Shown piece by piece: positions 1 to 6,954 of a stretch of DNA of 15,703 nucleotides. This DNA comes from an uncultured Actinotalea sp. (GTDB taxonomy: Bacteria > Actinomycetota > Actinomycetes > Actinomycetales > Cellulomonadaceae), in the NCBI RefSeq assembly GCF_946885855.1, contig NZ_CAMPHH010000047.1:1-15703 (forward strand). The letters are read 5' to 3'. Within the stretch, counting starts at the first letter, position 1; each line of letters begins with the position of its first letter. The notes under the pieces were generated by a model. That model saw only the letters and a program-made list of their open reading frames with translations, did no database searches and was not told where the DNA came from. Position numbers and translations under genes: made by a program.

Positions 1-99
1 GTGCTGGCGCTGGAGGAGATGTCCGGGACCCGGATGTCCGCGATCGGCGTCGGCCCGGGCCGGGAGGCGACGATCGTCCGGCACGACCTGCTGACCTGA
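1..99 (+). CDS. C-terminal end of an unidentified protein (partial)
   Basis: Frame 1 is open from the first base and closes with TGA at 97-99, giving 32 residues. The tail ends in a short alternating hydrophobic/charged stretch ([11 protein letters not shown]), compatible with a last beta-strand of a globular domain. Codon use is GC-rich at third positions like the confirmed genes. I do not recognise the family from so short a piece. The gene starts outside the window. That it is coding is inferred from base composition and the clean gap before the next gene, not from homology. Confidence 0.5.
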   Translation: MLALEEMSGTRMSAIGVGPGREATIVRHDLLT

Positions 100-198
100 G
101 CCCGGTCCGCCGGGATGGGAAGGGCAGCCGGCGGTCGGCGGCGTGGGGGACGAGCGGCGACGGGTCGCGCGGCCGGTGAGGTCGGTGGTCGGGGTGAC

Positions 199-1134
199 GT
201 GCCGAGCGCCCCGGAGTGGGGTCCGGACGTGCGCGTCGACGAGGATCTCGCGGCCCGTCTCGTCCGGACGCAGTTCCCCGCGCTCGCCGACCTGCCGGTG
301 CGGTGGTTCGCCGCGGGGTGGGACAACGCGGTGTTCGCCGTCGGGGCAGAGCTGGTGTTCCGCTTCGTGCACCGCGCGATCGCTGTGCCACTCGCCGAGC
401 GGGAGCTCGTCGTCCTGCCGGCCCTGGCAGGGCGCCTCCCGCTGCCGATCCCGTCGCCGATGTACGTCGGACGCCCGGTGCCGGAGTTCGACCGGCCCTT
501 CTGGGGAGGGCCGCTCCTCCCGGGTGTGGAGCTCGCGGCCGCCGGCCTGGACGAGGCGTCCCGGGTTCCTGCAGCACGTGCCTTGGGCGAGTTCCTCCGC
601 GCGCTCCACGCCCCAGCGCTCGCCGACGACGTCGTCGCGGCCGTCGCGGCGCGCGGTGCTGTGCTTCCGGTCGATCCGAACCGACGCGGGGAGCCGCTCG
701 TCCTGCGCGAGCGGGCCGCCGGAAGGGTCCGGCGGCTCCGGGACGCGGGTGCGGGGGTGGACGCCGAGGGGCTGATCCGGATCCTCGACGCCGCGGTGGC
801 GACGGGCCCGAGCGATCGTCGTCCCGTCCTGCTGCACGGTGACCTCCACGTGCGGCACGCGTTGGTGTCCGCGGAGGGTGCCGCAACCGGCGTCATCGAC
901 TGGGGCGACGTGGGCCTGGGTGACCCGGCCGTCGACCTGATGATCGGATACTCGGCCTTCAGCGGGGAGGCGAGGGCCGCGTTCCTCGCTGCCTACGGTC
1001 CGTTCGAGCCCGCCTCGGAGGCGCGGGCGCGCGCGGTCGCCGTGAACGGCTGCTCGGCGCTCCTGGAAAGCGTCGGGGACGACGCGGTGCTCGCCAGAGA
1101 GGTCACCGCCGCCCTCAGCCGCGTCCTGACGTAG
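199..1134 (+). CDS. Aminoglycoside phosphotransferase (APH)-family kinase-like protein
   Basis: This is a 311-residue protein with the APH/choline-kinase fold. The catalytic-loop motif HGDLHVRHALV starts at residue 213 (catalytic Asp215), and the metal-binding IDWGDVGLGDPAVDL follows with Asp234. The early part (AGWDNAVFAVG) matches the nucleotide-binding strand seen in the family. Such enzymes phosphorylate small hydroxyl substrates with ATP in the cytoplasm; the substrate cannot be read from the sequence, and real drug resistance is not implied. In classical members an Asn follows the HGD by five positions and helps bind magnesium; here that place is His220. The frame is open up to an ATG at 115, but those 28 residues are Arg/Gly/Ala-rich and unlike the family, so GTG 199 is preferred. 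The gene stands alone, ending tail to tail with the HNH gene. Confidence 0.85.
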   Translation: MPSAPEWGPDVRVDEDLAARLVRTQFPALADLPVRWFAAGWDNAVFAVGAELVFRFVHRAIAVPLAERELVVLPALAGRLPLPIPSPMYVGRPVPEFDRPFWGGPLLPGVELAAAGLDEASRVPAARALGEFLRALHAPALADDVVAAVAARGAVLPVDPNRRGEPLVLRERAAGRVRRLRDAGAGVDAEGLIRILDAAVATGPSDRRPVLLHGDLHVRHALVSAEGAATGVIDWGDVGLGDPAVDLMIGYSAFSGEARAAFLAAYGPFEPASEARARAVAVNGCSALLESVGDDAVLAREVTAALSRVLT

Positions 1135-1175
1135 ACGTACCGGTCTGTGCTCGGACATGTCGCGATGCGTATCGA

Positions 1176-2936
1176 TCAGAACGGGGGCGGCTCGGCCGGT
1201 CGCGGTGATTGGAGCGCACGACCGAGGCCTGGCGGGCCGGGAGCAGTGGGGTCGGGGCTCCGATCGGGTTCGGTCGTGTCGTCCGGGGCGGGTCGTGGGT
1301 CGGGCTCGGCTGTGTTGTCGGGGCCGGAGCTCCGGTCCGGCTCAGCTGTGTCATCGAGGCGGGAGCTCCGGTCGGGCTCGGCTGTGTCGTGAGCAGCGGA
1401 GCGTCGGTCGGGCTCGCCTTGGTCATCCGGGTGGCGTGGTCTGCGCTGAAGACCTGGTCCTTCCTCGTCGGTCGTCTCCCGCGCTTCCGGTGGTGGTCCC
1501 GTCCGGTGGCCCGGCCCGGTGTCCGCGGGTGCGGGCCGATCGGGTGGGTCCTGCCCTCCCGTGTGTCCGCCCGGTGCTCGCGACGGCTCCCGGGTGTAGG
1601 GCTTGCCCGTGGGGGAGGTCCAGGTGGTGACGCCGGTCCGAGGGTCGCGCGCGGGCGTCCAGCGGCCGTGGGTCTTGAGGTTGTGGTGGTGGCGGCACAG
1701 GGCGGCGAGGTTGCTGCGACGCGTCTGCTGGCCGGGGTCGAGAGTCTCGTCGTAGGGGACGGTGTGGTCCAGATCGCACCGGTCGGCGGCGGTCCGGCAG
1801 CCGGGGAAGGTGCACGTCACGTCGCGGGCGATGATCGCCTCGCGCAGGGCCTGCGGCGGTCGGTAGCGGCTACCGGGCTGCTCGAGGGCCTCGCCGGTCG
1901 CCGGGTCGGTGCGCTGGAAGTGCCACACGGCCTCTCGCGCGAGGCGTCGGGCGATGTCGGGCAGCACCGGGCCGTAGCGGTCGAGGTGTGCAGGGGCCTG
2001 GACGGCGCAGGCGAGGGCGTCGGTGCTGATCGTCAGGTTCAGTCGGACGGTCCGACCGCGGCGGGAGCGACTGCCGCTGGGGCCGGTGGTGAGGAGGTCG
2101 ACGAGGGCGTCCGCGCGACGTGCGTCGATCCCCCGCGGGTCGTCCGGTGCGGCCATCGCTGCGACGGTGTCCAGGGTGTGCAGGGCCCGCACGGCGTCGT
2201 CAGCGGGGAGGTAGGCCCGCAGGATCGCCATGCAGTCCGCCGCCGGTTCGAGCGTGACGGCACGGTCCGCTCGGGCCCTGTCGTGGCGGTTCTGGGCGGC
2301 AGCCGGGTCCAGAGCGAGGACGGCCGCGCGGGCGGTGTCGCGGACCTGAGGGGCGGTCAGCAGCGCTGCTTCCGCCAGGACGTCCTGGTGCACCCGACGC
2401 GCCTCGTCCGAGCTCAGGGTGCCGGTCTCGGCCAGGAGCACGTCGGCCTTGCGCAGGGAGACCTCCCCGGCGTCGAGGGCGTCGTGGACCTCCGGGGCCT
2501 CGGCCAGCTGCCGCGCGCGGTCGGTGAGGATTCCGGCCGCGCGACCGGAGATCGCCAGGGTTCCCGCGACGTCCTCCCGCACGGCCCGGGCGGCCCAGGT
2601 CGACCCGGCCGCCCGCGCCTGCAGCTCCTGCAGCACCCGCGCCTGCTGGGACGCGACCCACGCGGCCAGGCGATCCCATGCCCCGACCGCCTCGAGCAGG
2701 TCCTCCCGTGGCGCGTCCGCGACGGCCAGGTCCGCCAGCCGCCATGCGAGCTCCGGGCCGGGGCGCGCCCCAGCCAGGCGCGCAGCCTCGGGGTGGGCCA
2801 GCGCCCACACGAGCGCCAGGTCCTGCGCCATCGTCGACGCCGCCACCCGGGACCGGGCGAACGACACGGCAGCGGCGACGTCGTCCTCCGCCGTGCGCGC
2901 CACCGCCACGACCGATGGACCCCCCTTGTCGAACAT
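1176..2936 (-). CDS. DUF222 / HNH endonuclease domain protein (13E12 repeat family)
   Basis: This 586-residue protein has an N-terminal helical DUF222 region (roughly residues 10-330) and a C-terminal HNH nuclease module. Visible HNH elements are CTFPGC (Cys375 onward), DHTVP with His391, and CRHHHNLKTHG (Cys414, His416-418, Asn419), which together form the zinc-supported beta-beta-alpha-metal site. The family is abundant in actinobacteria, often in many copies per genome, and its biological role is not settled; nuclease activity is expected from the motif only. Beyond the nuclease the protein continues into a roughly 110-residue disordered Pro/Asp/Glu/Arg tail that ends in five 12-residue repeats. 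ATG 2936 is chosen because a -10-like TAGTCT sits 7 nt upstream. The frame stays open to 3116, but the extra 60 residues are Arg-rich and unlike the family. The gene is divergent from purD. Confidence 0.88.
   Translation of the reverse strand: MFDKGGPSVVAVARTAEDDVAAAVSFARSRVAASTMAQDLALVWALAHPEAARLAGARPGPELAWRLADLAVADAPREDLLEAVGAWDRLAAWVASQQARVLQELQARAAGSTWAARAVREDVAGTLAISGRAAGILTDRARQLAEAPEVHDALDAGEVSLRKADVLLAETGTLSSDEARRVHQDVLAEAALLTAPQVRDTARAAVLALDPAAAQNRHDRARADRAVTLEPAADCMAILRAYLPADDAVRALHTLDTVAAMAAPDDPRGIDARRADALVDLLTTGPSGSRSRRGRTVRLNLTISTDALACAVQAPAHLDRYGPVLPDIARRLAREAVWHFQRTDPATGEALEQPGSRYRPPQALREAIIARDVTCTFPGCRTAADRCDLDHTVPYDETLDPGQQTRRSNLAALCRHHHNLKTHGRWTPARDPRTGVTTWTSPTGKPYTREPSRAPGGHTGGQDPPDRPAPADTGPGHRTGPPPEARETTDEEGPGLQRRPRHPDDQGEPDRRSAAHDTAEPDRSSRLDDTAEPDRSSGPDNTAEPDPRPAPDDTTEPDRSPDPTAPGPPGLGRALQSPRPAEPPPF
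1249..1428. repeat. Five tandem 36-bp units encoding the HNH protein tail
   Basis: Units lie at 1249-1284, 1285-1320, 1321-1356, 1357-1392 and 1393-1428. Each holds a core close to ggtcgggctcggctgtgtcg, and units 3 and 4 are the most alike. On the minus strand each unit encodes 12 residues on the pattern D-D-T-A-E-P-D-R-S-S-x-x (for example DDTAEPDRSSGP and HDTAEPDRSSRL). The repeat is in phase with the reading frame, so gain or loss of units by slippage would leave the protein in frame. Confidence 0.9.
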
Positions 2937-2943
2937 GTGTACG

Positions 2944-2949
2944 AGACTA
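2944..2949 (-). promoter_or_regulatory. Probable -10 element of the HNH gene, leaderless type
   Basis: On the minus strand TAGTCT fits the actinobacterial TAnnnT -10 pattern and lies 7 nt before the ATG at 2936. There is no purine-rich Shine-Dalgarno between it and the start. The spacing is what is expected when transcription starts on the A of the ATG. No convincing -35 hexamer is seen. Confidence 0.5.
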
Positions 2950-3013
2950 GACCCGGGCACCGACACGACGGCGAGCGGTGGCGGCGTCCTCCGTCGTGAC
3001 CGGCCATCGTGAC

Positions 3014-3079
3014 CGTCGTCCCGATGGGCCTCGCGCTCGTCGTCCCGATCGGCCCACCGCGCCCGTCGTCCCGATCGGC
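3014..3079. repeat. Three direct copies of a 16-bp motif upstream of purD
   Basis: The motif cgtcgtcccgatcggc occurs at 3038-3053 and 3064-3079 exactly, and at 3014-3029 with one mismatch (gatgggc). Start-to-start spacings are 24 and 26 bp. A second small duplication, gcgccaaccgcgccc, occurs at 3110-3124 and 3152-3166. Both could be slippage products or protein-binding sites. Confidence 0.7.
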
Positions 3080-3288
3080 GCACCCCGACCGTCGCGTCCC
3101 GTCCGCTCCGCGCCAACCGCGCCCCGCGTTCCGCTCACTCGCGGCGCCCCCGCGCCAACCGCGCCCTCTCGTCCGCCGACCCCACGCGCCTCGCCCCACG
3201 CGCCACGGGTGGCGCTGTCAGCCCTGCGCCCCGCTCGCCGCCGTCGTCCGCGCACCGGTCCGCCTCCCGCCGTGTCGTACCGCGTCGA

Positions 3289-3294
3289 TAGGCT
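3289..3294 (+). promoter_or_regulatory. Probable -10 element of purD, leaderless type
   Basis: TAGGCT (TAnnnT pattern) ends 8 nt before the GTG at 3303, with no Shine-Dalgarno between them. This supports both the choice of GTG 3303 and transcription starting at or next to that codon. No clear -35 is seen. Confidence 0.5.
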
Positions 3295-3302
3295 CACGAA
3301 CC

Positions 3303-4697
3303 GTGAAGATCCTCGTCGTCGGCTCCGGTGCCCGCGAGCACGCCATCGTCCGCGCCCTCGCCCTCGCGCCGGAGGGGGTGGGGTTCCACGGCCGCCGCCA
3401 CGGCGCACCCGACGAGCGCGCGGCCGACGAGGCATCCCGGCCCCTGCACGCCGACCACGAGATCCACGCCGCGCCCGGCAACCCCGGCATCGCGGGGCTC
3501 GCCACGCTGCACGCCGTCGACCCGGTCGACGGTGCCGCCGTCGCGGCGCTCGCTACCGAGCTCGGGTCCGAGCTCGTCGTGGTCGGCCCCGAGGCGCCCC
3601 TCGTGGCAGGCGTCGCGGACGCCGTCCGGGCGGCCGGGGTCGCGTGCTTCGGCCCGAGCGCGGAGGCGGCCGCTCTCGAGGGCTCCAAGGCCTTCGCCAA
3701 GGACGTCATGGCTGCCGCCGGCGTGCCCACTGCCCTGGCGCACGTCTGCACGACCCTCGACGAGGTCGCCGCAGCCCTCGACGCGTTCGGCGCCCCCCAC
3801 GTGGTCAAGGACGACGGCCTCGCGGCGGGCAAGGGCGTCGTCGTCACGGACGACCGCGAAGCCGCCCTCGCGCACGCCGAGCGCTGCCTGGCCAAGCCGG
3901 GCGGCGCCGTCGTCGTCGAGGAGTACCTGGACGGGCCGGAGGTGTCGCTCTTCTGCCTCAGCGACGGGGCGACGGTCGTGCCCCTCGCCCCGGCGCAGGA
4001 CTTCAAGCGCGCGCTCGACGGCGACGAGGGGCCCAACACCGGCGGCATGGGCGCCTACTCTCCGCTGCCGTGGGCGCCGGCGGGCCTCGTCGACGAGGTC
4101 GTCGCCCGGGTCGCCCAGCCGACCGTCGACGAGATGCGTCGCCGGGGCACCCCTTTCGTCGGCGTCCTGTACTGCGGACTGGCGCTGACGAGCCGCGGCG
4201 TGCGGGTCATCGAGTTCAACGCACGCTTCGGGGACCCGGAGACCCAGGTGGTGCTCGCCCGCCTCGCGACGCCGCTGGCCGAGGTGCTGCTGGCCGCCGC
4301 CGAGGGCCGGCTCGAGTCCATGCCGCCGCTGCACTGGCGCGACGAGGCGGCGGTCACCGTCGTCGTGGCCGCGCACGGCTACCCCGGGTCGGTCCGCGCG
4401 GGCGACCCCATCGAGGGCGTCGCCGACGCCGAGTCCGTGCCCGGCGTCCACGTGCTCCATGCGGGCACCGCCACCGACGACGGCGCGCTGGTCTCCGCGG
4501 GCGGTCGGGTGCTGTCGGTCGTGGGCGTGGGTGCCGACCTCGCGGCGGCCCGGGCAGCGGTGTACGACGGCGTCACGCGGATCACCCTGCGTGGCGCGCA
4601 CCACCGCACCGACATCGCGGCGCGCATGCCGCAGCTCGAGGTGCTGGAGGAGCGGGCCCCCGGTGTCGCGGACGGACCGTCCACGACGGACGTCTGA
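3303..4697 (+). CDS. purD: Phosphoribosylamine-glycine ligase (GAR synthetase)
   Basis: PurD joins phosphoribosylamine and glycine using ATP to make GAR, the second step of de novo purine synthesis, in the cytoplasm. The N-terminus [15 protein letters not shown] is the family's opening Rossmann motif. Further signatures are [10 protein letters not shown] (about 55-64), [42 protein letters not shown] in the ATP-grasp domain, [12 protein letters not shown], and [11 protein letters not shown] with the metal-binding Glu/Asn residues. The protein has 464 residues, longer than the usual 420-430. The excess is mainly a roughly 25-residue insertion between the first helix and the APGNPG strand (about residues 25-50), plus a slightly longer C-terminus. 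GTG 3303 begins directly with the domain; an upstream in-frame extension to 3009 was rejected. The gene is followed at 53 bp by the L,D-transpeptidase gene, and purC comes after that. Confidence 0.97.
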   Translation: MKILVVGSGAREHAIVRALALAPEGVGFHGRRHGAPDERAADEASRPLHADHEIHAAPGNPGIAGLATLHAVDPVDGAAVAALATELGSELVVVGPEAPLVAGVADAVRAAGVACFGPSAEAAALEGSKAFAKDVMAAAGVPTALAHVCTTLDEVAAALDAFGAPHVVKDDGLAAGKGVVVTDDREAALAHAERCLAKPGGAVVVEEYLDGPEVSLFCLSDGATVVPLAPAQDFKRALDGDEGPNTGGMGAYSPLPWAPAGLVDEVVARVAQPTVDEMRRRGTPFVGVLYCGLALTSRGVRVIEFNARFGDPETQVVLARLATPLAEVLLAAAEGRLESMPPLHWRDEAAVTVVVAAHGYPGSVRAGDPIEGVADAESVPGVHVLHAGTATDDGALVSAGGRVLSVVGVGADLAAARAAVYDGVTRITLRGAHHRTDIAARMPQLEVLEERAPGVADGPSTTDV

Positions 4698-4732
4698 GCG
4701 GGCGCCACCGCGCCGTCAGGAGCGCCGCCCGC
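4698..4732 (+). terminator. Weak hairpin after purD
   Basis: GCGGGC at 4698-4703 can pair with GCCCGC at 4727-4732, directly after the purD stop, with a GC-rich 23-nt interior that could pair further. There is no T-run, so intrinsic termination is doubtful. It may only separate purD from the promoter of the next gene. Confidence 0.25.
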
Positions 4733-4738
4733 CCCACG

Positions 4739-4744
4739 TACCAT
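4739..4744 (+). promoter_or_regulatory. Probable -10 element of the L,D-transpeptidase gene, leaderless type
   Basis: TACCAT (TAnnnT) ends 6 nt before the ATG at 4751, and the intervening cgccgc is not a Shine-Dalgarno. The arrangement suggests that this gene has its own promoter between purD and purC and is translated from a leaderless message. Confidence 0.5.
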
Positions 4745-4750
4745 CGCCGC

Positions 4751-5521
4751 ATGCGTCGAGTCGTGGGTGCCGTCGTCGGCGTGCTCGTTCTCGCCGGGTG
4801 CTCCTCCGTAGCGGAGGAGACGACACCCGCGCCCTCGCCGTCCGCGACCACGGAGGCCGAGCCGACGCCCGAGCCGACCGCGGAGGCGACGCCCGAGCCC
4901 GACGGCACCGCGACCATCGCGACCGTCACCGCCGAGGTCGTCGACGTCTTCGACGCGGCCGACGCGACCGAGCCCGCCCGCGTGCTGCGCGCCGAGGAGG
5001 TCGTCTCGGTGCCCGGGCAGATCCCGATGACGTTCCTCGTCGACCAGCAGGAGGGGGAGTGGTTGCGTGTCCACCTGCCCGTCCGCCCGAACGGCAGCAC
5101 CGGCTGGCTGCGTGCCGCCGACGTCGCGCTGAGCGAGACCGACCTCCGCGTCGAGGTGCGGCTCTCGGAGTTCCGCCTCGAGGTGCACCGGGGCGACGAC
5201 GTCGTGTTCGAGGCGCCGATCGGCATCGGCCGTCAGGACGTCCCGACCCCGGGCGGCGTCTACTACATCAAGGAGCTGCTGCAGCCGCCCGTCCCGGGCG
5301 GGACCTACGGCGCGTACGCGTACGGGCTGTCCGGCTTCTCGCCGGTGCTCGAGGAGTTCGCCGGCGGCGAGGGCGTCATCGGCATCCACGGCACGAACCA
5401 GCCCGACTCGATCGGCACGGAGGCCTCGCACGGCTGCATCCGCCTCCTCGACGACGACGTCACGCGCCTGGTCGAGGAGGTCGGCCTGCCCCTCGGGACG
5501 CCCGTCGAGATCCTCGCCTGA
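4751..5521 (+). CDS. L,D-transpeptidase (YkuD domain) lipoprotein
   Basis: The protein has 256 residues. Residues 1-17 form a lipoprotein signal (RR n-region, hydrophobic core, lipobox VLAGC with Cys17), so it should be anchored to the outer face of the membrane. A roughly 35-residue Pro/Glu/Thr linker follows, then an SH3-like part (about 52-130, WLRVHLPV...GWLRAADV), then the YkuD catalytic domain. The catalytic signature is visible as IHGT (His213) and SHGCIRL with nucleophile Cys229. Family members make 3-3 cross-links in peptidoglycan or attach proteins to it; which of these applies here is unknown. The gene lies between purD and purC but carries its own -10-like element, so it is probably a passenger rather than functionally linked to purine synthesis. 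The start is fixed by the signal peptide. Confidence 0.93.
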   Translation: MRRVVGAVVGVLVLAGCSSVAEETTPAPSPSATTEAEPTPEPTAEATPEPDGTATIATVTAEVVDVFDAADATEPARVLRAEEVVSVPGQIPMTFLVDQQEGEWLRVHLPVRPNGSTGWLRAADVALSETDLRVEVRLSEFRLEVHRGDDVVFEAPIGIGRQDVPTPGGVYYIKELLQPPVPGGTYGAYAYGLSGFSPVLEEFAGGEGVIGIHGTNQPDSIGTEASHGCIRLLDDDVTRLVEEVGLPLGTPVEILA

Positions 5522-5523
5522 TC

Positions 5524-5530
5524 GGGGAGG
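5524..5530 (+). promoter_or_regulatory. Shine-Dalgarno (or -10) deciding the purC start
   Basis: GGGGAGG lies immediately before ATG 5531 but 9 nt before ATG 5540, so it favours 5540 as the start. The overlapping GAGGAT (5527-5532) also has the AnnnT shape of an actinobacterial -10 with a 7-nt gap to ATG 5540, so a leaderless start cannot be excluded from sequence alone. Both readings give the same start codon. Confidence 0.55.
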
Positions 5531-5539
5531 ATGGCACCC

Positions 5540-6493
5540 ATGGCGACGACGGCCCCGCAGCTGCCCGGGTGGACCCCCACGTACTCCGGCAAGGTCCGTG
5601 ACCTCTACGTCCCCGAGTCGGGATCGGCGGCAGCGGTCGAGCACGGCGACGTCGTCCTCGTGGTGGCGAGCGACCGGATCAGCGCGTACGACCACGTCCT
5701 CGAGACCCCGATCCCTGGCAAGGGGGTCGTGCTCACGCAGCTCAGCCTGTGGTGGTTCGAGCAGCTCGCCGACCTCGTCCCCCACCACGTCGTCACGGCC
5801 GACACCGGCCCGGCCGGCGTGCCGGACGCCGTGGCCGGGCGCGCCATGGTCTGCCGCCGGCTCGAGATGTTCCCCGTCGAGTGCGTCGCCCGCGGCTACC
5901 TGACCGGGTCCGGGCTCGTCGAGTACCGGGCCGGCGGCGCCGTCTGCGGCGTCCCGCTGCCGCCCGGGCTCGAGGACGGCTCGCGCCTGCCCGAGGCGAT
6001 CTTCACGCCGGCCACCAAGGCCGCCGTCGGCGAGCACGACGAGAACGTCACCTTCGAGGCGGTCGCGGCGCAGATCGGGCCCGACGACGCCGCCGTGCTG
6101 CGCGACCTGACGCTCGCCGTCTACCGGCGCGCGGAGGGGCTGGCCCGCGAGCGCGGGGTGGTGCTCGCGGACACCAAGCTCGAGTTCGGCCGGACCCGCG
6201 CGGCCGACGGCGACCTCCCGGCCGGCACGGTCGTGCTCGGCGACGAGGTCCTCACGCCCGACTCCTCGCGGTTCTGGCCCGCGGACCAGTGGCAGCCCGG
6301 CCGCGCGCAGCCGTCGTTCGACAAGCAGTACGTCCGCGACTGGCTCACCTCCGCCGCGTCCGGCTGGGACCGGGCGTCCGACGCGCCGCCGCCCCCGCTG
6401 CCCGATGACGTCGTCGCGCGCACCCAGGAGCGCTACCTCGACGCCTACCGGCGCCTCACCGGCCGCGACCTGGCGCTCCCGACGGCGGGCTGA
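5540..6493 (+). CDS. purC: Phosphoribosylaminoimidazole-succinocarboxamide synthase (SAICAR synthase)
   Basis: PurC condenses CAIR with aspartate using ATP to give SAICAR in de novo purine synthesis. Visible family signatures are SGKVRDLY (16-23), ASDRISAYDHVL (43-54), ECVARGYLTGSG, GEHDENVTFE and DTKLEFG (211-217, the nucleotide/metal site). At 317 residues it is of the longer type resembling the fungal enzyme rather than the roughly 240-residue enterobacterial one. Two in-frame ATGs, at 5531 and 5540, are possible. The GGGGAGG at 5524-5530 touches the first but sits 9 nt from the second, so 5540 is chosen. It follows the L,D-transpeptidase by 18 bp and may be co-transcribed with it. The next gene, 18 bp downstream, is unrelated to purines. 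Confidence 0.96.
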   Translation: MATTAPQLPGWTPTYSGKVRDLYVPESGSAAAVEHGDVVLVVASDRISAYDHVLETPIPGKGVVLTQLSLWWFEQLADLVPHHVVTADTGPAGVPDAVAGRAMVCRRLEMFPVECVARGYLTGSGLVEYRAGGAVCGVPLPPGLEDGSRLPEAIFTPATKAAVGEHDENVTFEAVAAQIGPDDAAVLRDLTLAVYRRAEGLARERGVVLADTKLEFGRTRAADGDLPAGTVVLGDEVLTPDSSRFWPADQWQPGRAQPSFDKQYVRDWLTSAASGWDRASDAPPPPLPDDVVARTQERYLDAYRRLTGRDLALPTAG

Positions 6494-6511
6494 GCGGGCA
6501 CGGGAGGAGCG

Positions 6512-6931
6512 GTGGACGGCGCGCAGCCCGACGACGGCGCAGGACCGGGTCCCGGGCCAGACGGCGCGTCCGGCGCGCACCCCGACGACGCACCCCACCT
6601 CGACGGCCGCAGCTTCGTGGCCGTCGAGGCCCACGGCCACGAGATCGTGCCCGGCACCACCGTCCGCGTCACGTTCGGCGAGGGAAGGGTCGGCGTCCGC
6701 GCGGGCGGCAACACGATGACCGGCGTGGCCCGGTGGTCGGACGGCACGCTCGTCATCGGCCCGATGGCCATGACCCGGATGCTCTGCCCGCCGGCGATCG
6801 CCGCCCAGGACCAGTGGCTCGCCGACCTCGTCGGAGGCGCGCCGGCCGTCACGCTCGACGGCGCGACCCTCCGTCTGGAGGGTGCGCGCGGCGCGCTGGT
6901 GCTCGTCGAGGACGACGAGCCGCAGCGCTGA
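6512..6931 (+). CDS. META (HslJ-like, DUF306) domain protein, cytoplasmic
   Basis: The protein has 139 residues: an N-terminal Gly/Pro/Asp-rich disordered stretch (about 1-28), then a META domain (about 30-133). The diagnostic core is GGNTMTGVARWSDGTLVIGPMAMTRMLCP (residues 65-93), which corresponds to the family's N-x-x-x-G... and M-A-M-T-x-M-x-C elements. It has no signal peptide or lipobox, which is unusual because many META proteins are exported or are lipoproteins. GTG 6512 is supported by GGAGGA at 6503-6508. The family includes the E. coli heat-shock protein HslJ, but no biochemical activity can be assigned. It follows purC by 18 bp and could be co-transcribed with it. Confidence 0.85.
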   Translation: MDGAQPDDGAGPGPGPDGASGAHPDDAPHLDGRSFVAVEAHGHEIVPGTTVRVTFGEGRVGVRAGGNTMTGVARWSDGTLVIGPMAMTRMLCPPAIAAQDQWLADLVGGAPAVTLDGATLRLEGARGALVLVEDDEPQR

Positions 6932-6942
6932 CGATCCGGCCG

Positions 6943-6948
6943 TACGCT
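6943..6948 (+). promoter_or_regulatory. Probable -10 element of the amidohydrolase gene, leaderless type
   Basis: TACGCT (TAnnnT) lies 12 nt after the META gene stop and ends 6 nt before GTG 6955, with only gcgccg in between and no Shine-Dalgarno. This supports GTG 6955 as the start and a separate transcription unit. Confidence 0.5.
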
Positions 6949-6954
6949 GCGCCG

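Larger units (their letters stand above)
2937..3302. other. Divergent intergenic region between the HNH gene and purD
   Basis: These 366 bases separate two divergent genes. Long frames run through the region in several directions (for example plus-strand frames opening at 2978 and 3009), but their translations are Arg/Pro/Ser-rich and match nothing, as expected for very GC-rich non-coding DNA. The region carries short direct repeats and a -10-like element at each edge. I see no riboswitch-like fold, tRNA or hairpin terminator. Confidence 0.65.

Noticed and set aside
199..1134. Aminoglycoside resistance gene
   Set aside because: Only the general APH fold is supported; nothing identifies an antibiotic substrate, and no mobile element is nearby.
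1249..1428. CRISPR array
   Set aside because: The 36-bp units are contiguous with no unique spacers, are in frame inside a coding region, and have no cas genes nearby.
1176..2936. The HNH protein as part of a mobile element, intron or phage-defence module
   Set aside because: No terminal repeats, target duplications, integrase, methyltransferase or other partner genes are seen; DUF222/HNH proteins are common single genes in actinobacteria.
2978..3302. Plus-strand coding extension upstream of purD
   Set aside because: The frames opening at 2978 and 3009 give Arg/Pro/Ser-rich sequence. The PurD domain begins exactly at GTG 3303, which has a -10-like element 8 nt upstream.
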